Source: Humibacillus sp. DSM 29435
Lineage (GTDB): Bacteria; Actinomycetota; Actinomycetes; Actinomycetales; Dermatophilaceae
NCBI RefSeq assembly: GCF_001758225.1
Contig: NZ_MAST01000010.1
Location: 1 to 64,000 of the forward strand
Length of the DNA: 64,000 bases
Reading direction: 5' to 3'
A program made the translations under genes and the position numbers. Numbering within the stretch: position 1 is the first letter of the stretch; each line of letters starts with the position of its first letter. This document shows, piece by piece, positions 42,120 through 51,049 of this stretch. The notes below the pieces were generated by a model. It made no database searches. It was not told the DNA's origin and saw only the letters and a list, made by a program, of their open reading frames with translations.

Positions 42120-43411
42120 CGCCCGATCCCGGATGCCGGGCGGGAGTCGACCGCAATATCAGTATCTCTCACGAGAGCACCCTCAGCACGGGCAACCTCA
42201 GCGCGGGCAACCTCAGCGCGGGCAACCTCAGCGCGGGCAACCTCAGCGCGGGCAACCCCAGCGCGGGCAACCCCAGCGGGGGCTCCCTCGGCAGCGACGA
42301 CGGCGTCACCGGTAGAGCCCGGCGCTCGGCGGGCGACCGGCCGGAGGCGCGTGGCCGACCAGACCGCCACCGCGACGAAGGCGAGAATGGCCACTCCGTT
42401 GAGCACCCCACCCCAGCGCCAGGCCCACGACGCTCCCAGCGCGTCTCCGCCCCACAGCCTCAGGACCAGCGCCGAGTGCAGCAGCACCGCAGGGCCGATG
42501 AACGCAGGGTGGTAGGGCAGGGGTCGGCGCAGCACTGCGGGAAGGATGACGGGCGCGTGCGCCATGATCATCGAGATCGTGAAGCCGAGAAAGACGGCAT
42601 GCACGACAGCGTCGTAGCGGGCGCCGTCACCGGCTGCGCCCCCGACGAGCCAGGTCGCCCCGGCGACGCCGAGCCAGAGGTAGCCCGCCAGCAGGCAGGC
42701 CGCCGAGAACCGGGGCAGGCCCTGCGATCGCACGGTGTGGCGGGCGACGTCGTGCGAGGCCAGCCAGCCGACGAGTACGAGCAGCGACGCCCCCAGCAGG
42801 GGAACGGTCGCCGGCCAGAGCAGGCTCGCGCCGACGGACACGGCGAACAGCCCGCCGAGGATGAGCAGGTCGCGACCGGCATTCGGGCCCATGGCGATCC
42901 GGGCCAGCTCGAGCCGCTCGCCGCCGATCGTGAGCACGACGAAGCCGACCAGCCACGGCAGCACCGTCGGTACGGCCACACCCGACTGCCAGAGCAGGAG
43001 GGCGCCGACGGCCAGCATCGCGCCCAACGCCTGGGCCGCTACCGCCTCGTCGCGCTGGCGTCGCCAAAGGGGCAGGTAGACGGCCACGAGCGCGACGGCG
43101 CCGAGGAGCAACAGCACCTGACCGACCCGAAGTGGAGTCGGTGAGAGCACCACCAGGGCGCCGACACCGAGCAGGCCGGGAGCCGCGAAGCCGACGGCCC
43201 GCTTCAACGCAACCGCGCGTTCGAGGCTCACCAACGTGCCAACGAAGCCGATGACGAGCAGGATGCCGTGCACCTCCGGCAACCGCTCGGTGGTGACGGG
43301 AGCCGGCAGCCCGAGCAGCAGCAGCGCGGCGTCGAGGCCGGCGAGCAGGGCCAGAGCGGCCAGCATCAGGAAGGGCGCTCGCCGACGAAGCGCTCGGCCC
43401 TGGGTCGTCAT
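42116..43411 (-). CDS. NnrS-like multi-spanning membrane protein
   Basis: 431 residues, about twelve hydrophobic helices. Elements such as EVHGILLVIGFVGTLVSLERAVAL, AVVHAVFLGFTISMIMAHAPVILPAVL and conserved-type His residues in helices resemble the NnrS heme-copper family linked to NO tolerance and denitrification. The C terminus carries a repeated AR-A-E-V motif coded by a 15-bp tandem repeat. It is coupled by ATGA overlaps to the regulator upstream and the nitrite reductase downstream. Confidence 0.75.
   Translation of the reverse strand: MTTQGRALRRRAPFLMLAALALLAGLDAALLLLGLPAPVTTERLPEVHGILLVIGFVGTLVSLERAVALKRAVGFAAPGLLGVGALVVLSPTPLRVGQVLLLLGAVALVAVYLPLWRRQRDEAVAAQALGAMLAVGALLLWQSGVAVPTVLPWLVGFVVLTIGGERLELARIAMGPNAGRDLLILGGLFAVSVGASLLWPATVPLLGASLLVLVGWLASHDVARHTVRSQGLPRFSAACLLAGYLWLGVAGATWLVGGAAGDGARYDAVVHAVFLGFTISMIMAHAPVILPAVLRRPLPYHPAFIGPAVLLHSALVLRLWGGDALGASWAWRWGGVLNGVAILAFVAVAVWSATRLRPVARRAPGSTGDAVVAAEGAPAGVARAGVARAEVARAEVARAEVARAEVARAEGALVRDTDIAVDSRPASGIGR
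42184..42273. repeat. 15-bp tandem repeat in the 3' end of the NnrS-like gene
   Basis: Six units of the type CAGCGCGGGCAACCT run from 42184 to 42273 with degenerate units on both sides. On the minus strand they encode repeats of (V/G)ARA(E/G) near the C terminus. Because the unit is 15 bp, copy-number change would keep the frame. Confidence 0.9.
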
Positions 43412-44139
43412 GCCGGTGGTGACCCTGCCGGCCGACCGCCCAGCCGCAACCGGCAGGCGCCCGGTTCGGAGAAGGCCAGCAGGGTCACCGGTTCGGGCGA
43501 GCCCCACTGCGACAGCGCGCCCTCGACGATGCCGCGGTGCACCGAGCAGACGACCTCGGGGTTGGCGGTGGCGGCATCCAGCAACGGGCATCGGGTCAGT
43601 CGCACCGAGGTGACCCTGCCGGTCGTCTCAGGGGCAAAGCCGAGGTCGTCGAGCAACCCCACCACGTGGCGCCGGGCCGCGAGGGCGCCCGGGCCGGGGG
43701 GTGGGCCCTGCCGTTCGGCGAGGTCACGACCCCAGCCCTGCCCCGCTTCCCGACCCTCCTGCGCAGGGTCGGGGCTGTGCCGGCGGATGGAGTCGGCGAG
43801 TGCCGAAGCCAGGCCCGCGTACTCACGCACCCCGTTCGGTACGGCAGCGCGCGCTGCGGTGTAGAGCCACGCGGGGCGGCCGCGGCCGTTGGGCTCGGCG
43901 AGGGCTCGAGAGACCAGGCCCTGCTGCTGGAGGGCGTCGAGGTGCTCGCGGAGGGTGTTCACGTGCAACGACGTCGTGTCGCTCAGGGCAGCCAGACTCA
44001 GTGGTTCTGCGGTTTCGTTCAGCGCAGCGAGCACGCGCGCTCGGGATCGGGAGGTCGTTGCGGGCGCAACCGACGAAAGGGCGGGGAGCGGCCCGAGGGC
44101 CCGGTCCAGGCCCGTCTTGGAGGCGTCTTGTTTTTGCAC
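43408..44139 (-). CDS. winged-helix regulator with C-terminal cysteine region (COG2345-like)
   Basis: 243 residues. The N-terminal HTH (EPLSLAALSDTTSLHVNTLREHLDAL) is ArsR/SufR-like. The C-terminal domain has CPLLDAATANPEVVCSVHRG (C-x13-C) and a third Cys near the end (GACRLRL), reminiscent of Fe-S cluster ligands in SufR and related regulators. An Fe-S centre would make a good NO or redox sensor for this operon; this is inference. GTG 44139 is favoured because TACACT lies 6 bp upstream, as in leaderless actinobacterial transcripts; GTG 44184 is an alternative. Confidence 0.8.
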   Translation of the reverse strand: MQKQDASKTGLDRALGPLPALSSVAPATTSRSRARVLAALNETAEPLSLAALSDTTSLHVNTLREHLDALQQQGLVSRALAEPNGRGRPAWLYTAARAAVPNGVREYAGLASALADSIRRHSPDPAQEGREAGQGWGRDLAERQGPPPGPGALAARRHVVGLLDDLGFAPETTGRVTSVRLTRCPLLDAATANPEVVCSVHRGIVEGALSQWGSPEPVTLLAFSEPGACRLRLGGRPAGSPPA

Positions 44140-44160
44140 GGTACTAGTGTATAAAAATAG
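44140..44160. promoter_or_regulatory. AT-rich divergent promoter region
   Basis: In otherwise GC-rich DNA, GTACTAGTGTATAAAAATAG stands out between the divergent regulator and hemerythrin genes. TACACT on the minus strand (44151-44146) is a -10 candidate for a leaderless regulator transcript; TATAAAAAT (44150-44158) is a -10 candidate toward the hemerythrin gene. Shared control of the two sides is likely. Confidence 0.45.
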
Positions 44161-44205
44161 AGACACGTCGCCAACCGGCCACACCTCACCGTTGGAAGGT
44201 TAATC

Positions 44206-45021
44206 ATGAACGAGCTCGTCATCGCATCCGACGAAGCAGACGCCCGCGCTGCCGCAGCGGTGGAGCAGCATCACGCCCAGCTCTCGGGAGCGCTGGCCCT
44301 CAAGGCGGGCGGCGTAATCGCGGCCGCCGTTCGCGAGACCGACGACGCGCCGTCGGGCGGCTGGGTCGACACGGCCGCGACCGACCTCGTGCAGTGGTGC
44401 CGCACCGAGCTCATTCCCCACGCGGTTGCGGAGGAGACGACGCTGTACGCCGCAGCCCGGGAACGCGTCGAGGGGCGTCTGCTCGTGGAGTCGATGCTGC
44501 GCGAGCACGCCGTGCTGATGGCGTTGGTCGACGAGATCGAGGGAGCCACCAGCACGGTGGCCAAGGCCGCCGGGGCCCGGACCCTACAGGTGCTCTTCGA
44601 CACCCACCTCGACAAGGAGAACACTCTCGTGCTCCCGTTGCTGGTCGGTGCCCCCGATGTGTCGGTGGCCAAGCTGCTCGAGGGGATGCACGAGCTGATC
44701 GGTGGTGGCGACGGGCACGCACAAGCCGCCTCAGCCGAGGCCACGGCGCCGGTCGCCCATGACTGCACCTGTGGAGAGGAGGCCGCGGCGGGCTACCCCG
44801 AGCTCGACGCTCGGGCCGTTCCGCACGCCATTCGGCACGCCACGGTCTTCGGCGCCCTCGACGGGGTGCGGGCCAACGGAGGCCTGGTGCTGGTGGCACC
44901 GCACGACCCCAAGCCGCTGCTCGCACAGCTTGAACGGCGCAACCCCGGTGAGTTCACGGTCGAGTACCTCGAGCGCGGCCCCGAGGCGTGGCGCCTGGCC
45001 ATCGTGCGCCAGTCGGCCTGA
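44206..45021 (+). CDS. hemerythrin domain plus DUF2249 domain protein
   Basis: 271 residues. The diiron hemerythrin pattern is present: H22/H23, H72 with E76, H101, and H134 with E138 (THLDKENTLV). A linker with DCTCGEE precedes a C-terminal DUF2249 domain (ELDARAVPHAIRHATVFGALDGV...GLVLVAPHDPKPLL). Hemerythrin-DUF2249 proteins occur with denitrification and NO-stress genes and are thought to bind O2 or NO or aid Fe-S repair. GGAAGG precedes the ATG. Divergent from the nitrite reductase operon. Confidence 0.92.
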   Translation: MNELVIASDEADARAAAAVEQHHAQLSGALALKAGGVIAAAVRETDDAPSGGWVDTAATDLVQWCRTELIPHAVAEETTLYAAARERVEGRLLVESMLREHAVLMALVDEIEGATSTVAKAAGARTLQVLFDTHLDKENTLVLPLLVGAPDVSVAKLLEGMHELIGGGDGHAQAASAEATAPVAHDCTCGEEAAAGYPELDARAVPHAIRHATVFGALDGVRANGGLVLVAPHDPKPLLAQLERRNPGEFTVEYLERGPEAWRLAIVRQSA

Positions 45022-45043
45022 CCAGGAGTGGGAGGTAGGCGAC

Positions 45044-45646
45044 GTGCCCCGGTCGGGCAGCGAGACCGAGCCCGGCCCGTCGGTCGGGGACCCACCAGCG
45101 GGATCAGCCAGTGGGTCCGCCGGGGCCCTCTCGCCGACCCCGCCGACCAGGGCGGCACGCGCGGTCCGGGAGGCGTGGGCGCCTTACCTCCCAGCCTTCT
45201 TCGTCGGCGCGCTCTGCATCATCGCCGGGGGGCTCGTGGCTGCCGTCACGAGCCCGATGGCGCTCTCCCACGGCTCGTGGGCGGCCGCCTACCTCGTGCT
45301 CGTGGCCGGCGTGGCCCAGATCGCCCTGGCCGCTGGTCAGGGGATGCTGGCAGGGCAGGCCCGGGCCGGGCGTCGTCTGTTGCTCGTGGAGTTCGCCGCC
45401 TGGAACCTCGGCAACGCCGCCGTCATCGCCGGAACCCTCTGGAGCGCGACGTGGCTCGTCAACCTCGGCGGGGCGATGCTCGTGGTGGCACTCGGTGGTC
45501 TGCTCGTCGCGACTCGCCGCGGCCCCGGTCGAACCGAGGTGGCACGCGGGCGGCAGGTGGCGCTGCTGGCCGTGCGGGCGCTCGTGGCGCTGCTGCTCAT
45601 CAGCATCCCCGTCGGGCTGTGGCTGGCGCACGTTCGCGCGCGCTGA
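45044..45646 (+). CDS. membrane protein downstream of the hemerythrin gene
   Basis: 200 residues from GTG 45044, preceded by GGGAGG. A polar N terminus of about 45 residues leads into about five helices (YLPAFFVGALCIIAGGLVAAV ... ALLAVRALVALLLISIPVGLWL). No family recognised. It is only 22 bp after the hemerythrin-DUF2249 gene and likely cotranscribed with it, so it may belong to the NO/nitrite response. Confidence 0.7.
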   Translation: MPRSGSETEPGPSVGDPPAGSASGSAGALSPTPPTRAARAVREAWAPYLPAFFVGALCIIAGGLVAAVTSPMALSHGSWAAAYLVLVAGVAQIALAAGQGMLAGQARAGRRLLLVEFAAWNLGNAAVIAGTLWSATWLVNLGGAMLVVALGGLLVATRRGPGRTEVARGRQVALLAVRALVALLLISIPVGLWLAHVRAR

Positions 45647-45804
45647 GGCAGCAACGCACCTGTTCGCCGTCAACGATCTCGTCGACCTCGCTGACGGACA
45701 CGACGGAAAAGTCGAGCGCACGGTTGGCGCCTTGAGCCCGAGTAACACCGGCTCGAACTGCCAGGCTGAGGCGCGCGGGCCGGCATCCGGGGCACGCTGT
45801 CCGT

Positions 45805-46656
45805 ATGACGTCGCGGATGAGCTGGCTGGACCGCGGTACTCGCAATTTCTGGCGCCTCACGGGTCGACCGGTCGACTTGCTGGGAGCTGAGAAATGGCTG
45901 GCCGCCCCGATGCATCACGGTCCGACGATCGAGGACGGGTGGCTGACCGCGGCAGCACGCGAGATCGGAGGGTCACTGTGCCACGACGGCACGGACGCCG
46001 GCCTGCTGCCCGACATGGACCGCCTCAACGGTCCGCTCTTCAACGCAGACCACATCCGGCCCGAGGTGCGCCATTTCTACGAGCACACCTCCCAGTGGCG
46101 GATGGAGATCTGGACCCAGTGGAATCCGATCTTCCAGCCTGGCGGCGAGCTCATCTCGCGATACTTCGGGCGTCGCGTCCAGCAGCTGGCGCTTCCCACG
46201 AAGCCGCTCGAGGTCGCTCTCGGCATCGACAGCCGGGTCGTAACCATCATGGATGCCGCCGGGCGCCAGCAGGCAGCAGGATGGATCCGCACCCTGCGCT
46301 CAACGGGCGACCACGTCTACAGCGGCTGCTACTCCACCCGCACGCTCCCAGGCTCGGAGCAGCCCAGCATCCACGTGGCGTTCCCGCTCGAGTCAGGCAA
46401 CGTGCAGGTACTGCTGCGGCCCCGCGCCCTACCAGATGGCTCACTCGAACTGAGCTCGCCCGCCGGGCCCTTCGGCCACGATGGCGCGTACGTCGTCGTA
46501 GAGAGTCGCGGCCAGGCCCACGCCGCCAGGGCACCGATTCACGAGACCTTCCGGGTCTACGTCGACGCCGAGGGCGTTCTGCGCACCGACCACCGACTCT
46601 GCCTGCGGTCGGCCACCGTGGTCCGCCTCCACTACAAGCTGCTACCCGGCACCTGA
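45805..46656 (+). CDS. conserved-type hypothetical protein
   Basis: 283 residues, no signal peptide or membrane helix. Begins MTSRMSWLDRGTRNFWRLTG; a run of aromatic and charged residues (VRHFYEHTSQWRMEIWTQWNPIFQPGG) is the most distinctive part. I do not know its function. No ribosome binding site is evident before ATG 45805, and ATG 45817 is also possible. Confidence 0.7.
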   Translation: MTSRMSWLDRGTRNFWRLTGRPVDLLGAEKWLAAPMHHGPTIEDGWLTAAAREIGGSLCHDGTDAGLLPDMDRLNGPLFNADHIRPEVRHFYEHTSQWRMEIWTQWNPIFQPGGELISRYFGRRVQQLALPTKPLEVALGIDSRVVTIMDAAGRQQAAGWIRTLRSTGDHVYSGCYSTRTLPGSEQPSIHVAFPLESGNVQVLLRPRALPDGSLELSSPAGPFGHDGAYVVVESRGQAHAARAPIHETFRVYVDAEGVLRTDHRLCLRSATVVRLHYKLLPGT

Positions 46657-46722
46657 GGAACTCGACGATCTCACCGACGCGTCACCGCCTTCTGCATTGG
46701 CCGCCTAGGCGCTCCATTTGGT

Positions 46723-46989
46723 TCAGCTGCCATCGTTCTCGTGGGCGGAGTCCGAACGGTCCCCCTGCTGCTGCAGGTGGGGCAGCAACACGGCGGCGAA
46801 TGCGATCATGGTGATCAGGCTGAGAAGGGTCACGGTCCACGTGATCCACCCAGCGTCACCGTGCGACACGTTCAGAACCTGGTTCAGGACGAGCCCCACG
46901 GCGTACACGGACAAGAAGCCACGGACGCCTCGTTGATGCCGAACCATCCAACGCTGGGCTCGCGTCGGCGGCAGAGGCGTCGGAGTCAC
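46723..46989 (-). CDS. small two-helix membrane protein
   Basis: 88 residues. A basic N terminus (RAQRWMVRHQRGVRG) precedes two hydrophobic segments (FLSVYAVGLVLNQVLNV and WITWTVTLLSLITMIAFAAVLL) and an acidic tail. Arrangement resembles small 2TM domain proteins. Function unknown. Confidence 0.65.
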   Translation of the reverse strand: MTPTPLPPTRAQRWMVRHQRGVRGFLSVYAVGLVLNQVLNVSHGDAGWITWTVTLLSLITMIAFAAVLLPHLQQQGDRSDSAHENDGS

Positions 46990-47029
46990 GCCGCCACCCT
47001 AGGGCGGACCCCTGCCCTTCGACGTCGCC

Positions 47030-47446
47030 TCAGGACGGCTCGCCCTCGTCGTTCATTTCGCTCGGGGCCTGCCCGGTGAGTAGCCCGACGAGCACGGCCG
47101 CCTGGCTGATCTGCCACTGCTTCGTCGCCGTGAGCAGCGTGAGCGGGCCAGCGGCGGCCAGCTCGCGCAGATGCTCCAACGCGGCAGCGGCTTCACCGCC
47201 GTCGAGCTCGTTGGCGTAGCGCGTGACGAACTCGTCGTAGCGCTCGGGCACGTGACCGAACCACTTGCGCAGCTCGGTGGTCGGGGCGACGGTCTTGAGC
47301 CACTCGTCGAGGTGCGCGTCGTCCTTGCGCAGACCGCGCGGCCAGACCCGGTCGACGAGCACCCGGGTGCCGTCGTCGGGGCTGGGCGCGTCGTAGACCC
47401 GCTTCACCCGCGGTCGGCTTGTCGACGCGTCTGGTCGGCGGCTCAT
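47030..47446 (-). CDS. DUF488 family protein
   Basis: 138 residues. RVYDAPSPDDGTRVLVDRVWPRGL and KWFGHVPERYDEFVTRYANEL are hallmark DUF488 motifs. Function of the family is not established. The gene overlaps the preceding PNPOx-like gene by 4 bp (ATGA), so they are translated together. Confidence 0.92.
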   Translation of the reverse strand: MSRRPDASTSRPRVKRVYDAPSPDDGTRVLVDRVWPRGLRKDDAHLDEWLKTVAPTTELRKWFGHVPERYDEFVTRYANELDGGEAAAALEHLRELAAAGPLTLLTATKQWQISQAAVLVGLLTGQAPSEMNDEGEPS

Positions 47447-47853
47447 GACCCGAAGACGCGGCCGGTGATCGTCTCGATGCTGATCGCGATGAGCAGGGGG
47501 CGCTGGCCCGGTGCCCACGGCTGTGCGAGGTCGGACTTCCACACGAGGGCAGCCTCGTTCGGCGCGACGATCGAGCCGCTGAAACCGTTGACGATCACGC
47601 TCCAACCCCGGCGGCCGCTCTCGTCGAGGTCGTCGACCTCGAACACGACCGGGGCGCGCCGCGTGAGGTGCGACAGGGTGCGACCCTCGACGGTGCGAAT
47701 GACGATGAAGTCGTCGAAGCACGTGTAGCTGACCGGCAGGATCCGGGGCCGGTGAGCGCTCACCCAGCCGACGCGGCCGACTTCTTTGGACTCGAGGCGT
47801 TCTCGGCACTGCGGCGGCGACAGGATGGTGGGTTGCTGGCTCGTGGTCGGCAT
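47443..47853 (-). CDS. pyridoxamine 5'-phosphate oxidase-like flavin-binding protein
   Basis: 136 residues with the split-barrel pattern: LESKEVGRVGWVSAHRPRILPVSY, then FDDFIVIRTVEGRTLSHLTRRAPVVFEVD. Such small proteins bind FMN or F420 and reduce diverse compounds. Coupled to the DUF488 gene; the pair may serve stress response, but this is unproven. Confidence 0.88.
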   Translation of the reverse strand: MPTTSQQPTILSPPQCRERLESKEVGRVGWVSAHRPRILPVSYTCFDDFIVIRTVEGRTLSHLTRRAPVVFEVDDLDESGRRGWSVIVNGFSGSIVAPNEAALVWKSDLAQPWAPGQRPLLIAISIETITGRVFGS

Positions 47854-48057
47854 CGGCGCTCCCTTCGAACGGGGTGGTCGCGCCGCCGCTGGAGTCGGGC
47901 CGTCACCTGCGTTCCAGGCTGGTTCAAGACTGGTTCGGACGGTTCGAGGCGCGGCGGTCGCGGCCCGAACGTGAACACCCAGCGTGTCAGCGGATCCGGC
48001 TGGGCGGAAGGGCCTTTGGGCCCGGTGTGACCCGACAGACAGGGGAGGCCGCGCCGG

Positions 48058-49302
48058 TCATGGCCTCGTGTCGGGCTGATGGGTTCGCGAGAACCAGGTG
48101 AGAACGCCGAAGAGCCAGACGGCGCCGAGCACCAGCGTCAGCAGGAGGATCTGCAGCCAGGGCGGGGGCGCCAGCCAACCCAGCACCAGTGCGACCACGG
48201 CCGCGAGAGCCAACGCCGCGGCCACCGGCCGGTAGACCTGAGGCAGCTCGTGCCAGTCGGCGAGCGAGGTGGCGACGAGCACGAGCGCCAGCACCCCCAC
48301 GGCGACCGATGCCGACAGCACCATGGGCGCCGGGCCCGGGGCGTGACCGTCTGACGCGTGCTCGATCATCAGCACCATGACCCCGCCAGTGGCGGCGATG
48401 GTCATCGTCACCGGAAGGTGCCCGACGAGCCAGAGCGACAGTGCGCCGCGCCGCGGGGCGACCCGCCGGGCCCCGACGAAGTCGAAGTAGCTCCACCAGT
48501 AGGCGAACCCGATGCCGAGGCCGAGGATGCCGGTCACCACGGCCATGGGGACACGGCCCGCATCCGCGATGCCGCCGACCACCCCGGCGACCACCTCGCC
48601 CAGCACGATGATGGTGAACAGGTCGAAGCGTTCGACCAGCGACTCGCTCGCGTTGGTGCTGGTGTCACGCGAGAGGCCCCGGCGCCGGTCGAGCACGATG
48701 AGGCCGACCAGCCAGGCGACGACCACCAGGGCCCACACCCCCAGCCGCAGACCGTCGGACAGCAGCGCGCTGGCGCCAACGATGACCGCCGAACCGAGCA
48801 CACCCGCGATGTAGGGCGTGGTCGCGGGGCGGTACTCGGCTGAGTCCTGCCGACGCACGGAGTACCAGAGCCAGCCGAGCAGCAACAGGTACACCCCGTA
48901 GACCACAGCGAAGGCGGGCCCGTCGCTTCCGGTGGCGCTCCCGGTGAAGACGGCGAGCAGGGCGAGCACCCCCATCTGGAGGAAGACGTAGGCCCGGGTG
49001 CGGCCTTCAGCGCGGCCGTGGAGGTCGTGGTAGACCGCCCCGTTCACCCAGGCGATCCAGATGAGGGAGAACACGACCGCGAACCGGCCCAGCCCAGGCC
49101 AGGTGACGTCGCCCGCGAGGTGGTGGGCGGCCTGCGCCACGACGACGACGTAGACCAAGTCGTAGAACAGCTCGAGAAAACTGACCTCGCGCCCCGCGAT
49201 GGCATCGCCGTGGGCGCGGGGCGGCTGCCAGAAGTGGTGTCGGAACGCTCGTGCGCTGGCCCACGGCGAAGGGGCGGCCCGCTCGGCCTCCGGTGATGGC
49301 AT
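48058..49302 (-). CDS. LtrA (low temperature requirement A) family membrane protein
   Basis: 414 residues, about eleven helices. VSFLELFYDLVYVVVVAQAAHHL is the LtrA family signature and SESLVERFDLFTIIVLGEVVAGVV is the second conserved block. The name comes from Listeria; molecular function is unknown. The ATG at 49302 lies 17 bp after the stop of the hydrolase gene upstream, so they may be cotranscribed. Confidence 0.9.
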   Translation of the reverse strand: MPSPEAERAAPSPWASARAFRHHFWQPPRAHGDAIAGREVSFLELFYDLVYVVVVAQAAHHLAGDVTWPGLGRFAVVFSLIWIAWVNGAVYHDLHGRAEGRTRAYVFLQMGVLALLAVFTGSATGSDGPAFAVVYGVYLLLLGWLWYSVRRQDSAEYRPATTPYIAGVLGSAVIVGASALLSDGLRLGVWALVVVAWLVGLIVLDRRRGLSRDTSTNASESLVERFDLFTIIVLGEVVAGVVGGIADAGRVPMAVVTGILGLGIGFAYWWSYFDFVGARRVAPRRGALSLWLVGHLPVTMTIAATGGVMVLMIEHASDGHAPGPAPMVLSASVAVGVLALVLVATSLADWHELPQVYRPVAAALALAAVVALVLGWLAPPPWLQILLLTLVLGAVWLFGVLTWFSRTHQPDTRP

Positions 49303-49318
49303 CGGTCGAGGTGGCCCG

Positions 49319-51049
49319 TCAGCTCGAGGGATTCGGGGCCGGGGTCGGGCTGGGGATCGGGCTAGGGGCCGGGCTTGGCCGCCGGTCGCCCACACGGATC
49401 GTGATCGTGGTGGTGGGGCCGAAGACCGACAGGCTACGGGCTACATCGGGGAGGTCGACCTGCCCGACGAGTGTGTTCGGACGGCCATCACGAGAGGCGG
49501 GTTCGGGAGTGAGCATCAGCCGGTTGGGCATCCGCGGAGCGAGGTCGAGCGCGCCGGGTATCGCGCTGTTCCAACCGGTATAGGCCCCGAGCCCGCCCGT
49601 GTCGGTGGGCCCGACATCGACAACGAGAGAGTCGGACCAGTCGGGCACCCCTTCGAGGTGGTCGGTGAAGTCGAAGGCGTCGTTGGCCTGCACGACCTTG
49701 GCGACGCGCAGGGTCACGACGTAGCGACAGAGCAGCCCCTCAGCGTTCGGTTTGCCGCCGGCCGGCGCATCACCCGTTCGCTCCAGCAGGAAGGTCGACA
49801 CCAGCGGCACGGGCGCGAGCGGTCGGTCGGCGTCGACCGCCTCGTTGCTGCCGGGGGTGGGCGACGGCCGGCCGCCCAGCTGGTCCAACATGATCGGGCA
49901 CCAGTGCTCGGCGAGCTGCTGGCTGATGACGACCGGCAGCCCGCGGATGGTCAGCCGCATGTCGGCCTGCCACGACACCCCGGCCTGGTCGGCGGCAGCA
50001 GCGGTGTCGGTTCGGGTGTCGGCGAGGCCGCTGAGCAGGGCTGAGACCGCCCACCGGCCGAACAGAAAGCGCTGAAGGTTCTGGTAGGCCTCCTCGGAGT
50101 TGACCTCGCCGTAGGCGCCGGAGTGCGACTTGTAGATGAAGGCCCGATGCGAACCCTTCACGTAGGCGTTCTCGATGCGCACCAACCCATCGCTCTTGGC
50201 GCCGACGATCAGCCGGGAGGGGCCGTAGTCGGCAGGGTCGGTGCCCACGATGCAGAAGACGTTGTCGACGTCGAAGACGTCCGCAGGAATGACCCGCGGG
50301 TCCCATCGTCGGTCGTCATTCTGCGGCGGCAGGTCACCGAACTGGGATCCGGGAGTGAGCAGCCCGTACATCTTGTCGGGGGCGAAGATGTCGCTGCCGG
50401 CCGGCCCGAGGTCGGCCATGACGGCGTTCGCGGCGCGAGACAGGGTGACGATGCCGCCGTGAGGGGTGCCGAAGGTGAAGAGCTTGTCGACGATGTCGGC
50501 GGCACGACGGCGGGGCTGACCGTCGGCGTCGTCGCTCTCACAGACCTTCTGCATCATGCAGCGGGCCACCAGACCGCCCATCGAGTGCGCCACCAGAATG
50601 ACCTTGGGTGCCCCGGTGCGCCTCAGCACGAGCAGCACGAGGGTATAGAGATCGGCGGCGGCGGCCTCGAGGTTGAACCCCGGGGAGGCGACGTGGTGGG
50701 TCACGGCGTCGGCGAGACGGTGCAGCAGACCTTCCGGGCGCGGCGCGGCGAACGTGGTGGCGGCGCTGTCGTAGAAGCGGTGGATCCAGATCGAGGCCGG
50801 CGCGAGCGGGGTGTCACCCTGTTGCAGAAGTGCCCGTTGTGAACCGTGTACGAGCAGCTGGTAGCCGTGGTCGACCATCAACCGCAGCAGGGGCCCCTCG
50901 AACTGGTAGAAGCTCGGGTCGCCATCGCCGTTCGTGCGGATGTGGGTGGCCCCGGTGTTGAAGCCGTAGAACGGGTCGTCGACCTGCTCGTTGATCGAGG
51001 TGGTGGCTCCGGCGAAACCGCGTAGATAGACGATGGGAAGCTGGTCCAT
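49319..51049 (-). CDS. alpha/beta hydrolase, lipase-like
   Basis: 576 residues. VILVAHSMGGLVARCMMQ carries the nucleophile-elbow serine (Ser156) in AHSMG; FTFGTPHGGIVTLSRAAN is a typical lipase segment and SDGLVRIENAYV a later core motif. After about residue 340 a beta-rich domain follows, ending in a Pro/Ser tail (SPAPSPIPSPTPAP). No signal peptide is seen. Substrate unknown. GGAAGG precedes ATG 51049. Confidence 0.82.
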   Translation of the reverse strand: MDQLPIVYLRGFAGATTSINEQVDDPFYGFNTGATHIRTNGDGDPSFYQFEGPLLRLMVDHGYQLLVHGSQRALLQQGDTPLAPASIWIHRFYDSAATTFAAPRPEGLLHRLADAVTHHVASPGFNLEAAAADLYTLVLLVLRRTGAPKVILVAHSMGGLVARCMMQKVCESDDADGQPRRRAADIVDKLFTFGTPHGGIVTLSRAANAVMADLGPAGSDIFAPDKMYGLLTPGSQFGDLPPQNDDRRWDPRVIPADVFDVDNVFCIVGTDPADYGPSRLIVGAKSDGLVRIENAYVKGSHRAFIYKSHSGAYGEVNSEEAYQNLQRFLFGRWAVSALLSGLADTRTDTAAAADQAGVSWQADMRLTIRGLPVVISQQLAEHWCPIMLDQLGGRPSPTPGSNEAVDADRPLAPVPLVSTFLLERTGDAPAGGKPNAEGLLCRYVVTLRVAKVVQANDAFDFTDHLEGVPDWSDSLVVDVGPTDTGGLGAYTGWNSAIPGALDLAPRMPNRLMLTPEPASRDGRPNTLVGQVDLPDVARSLSVFGPTTTITIRVGDRRPSPAPSPIPSPTPAPNPSS

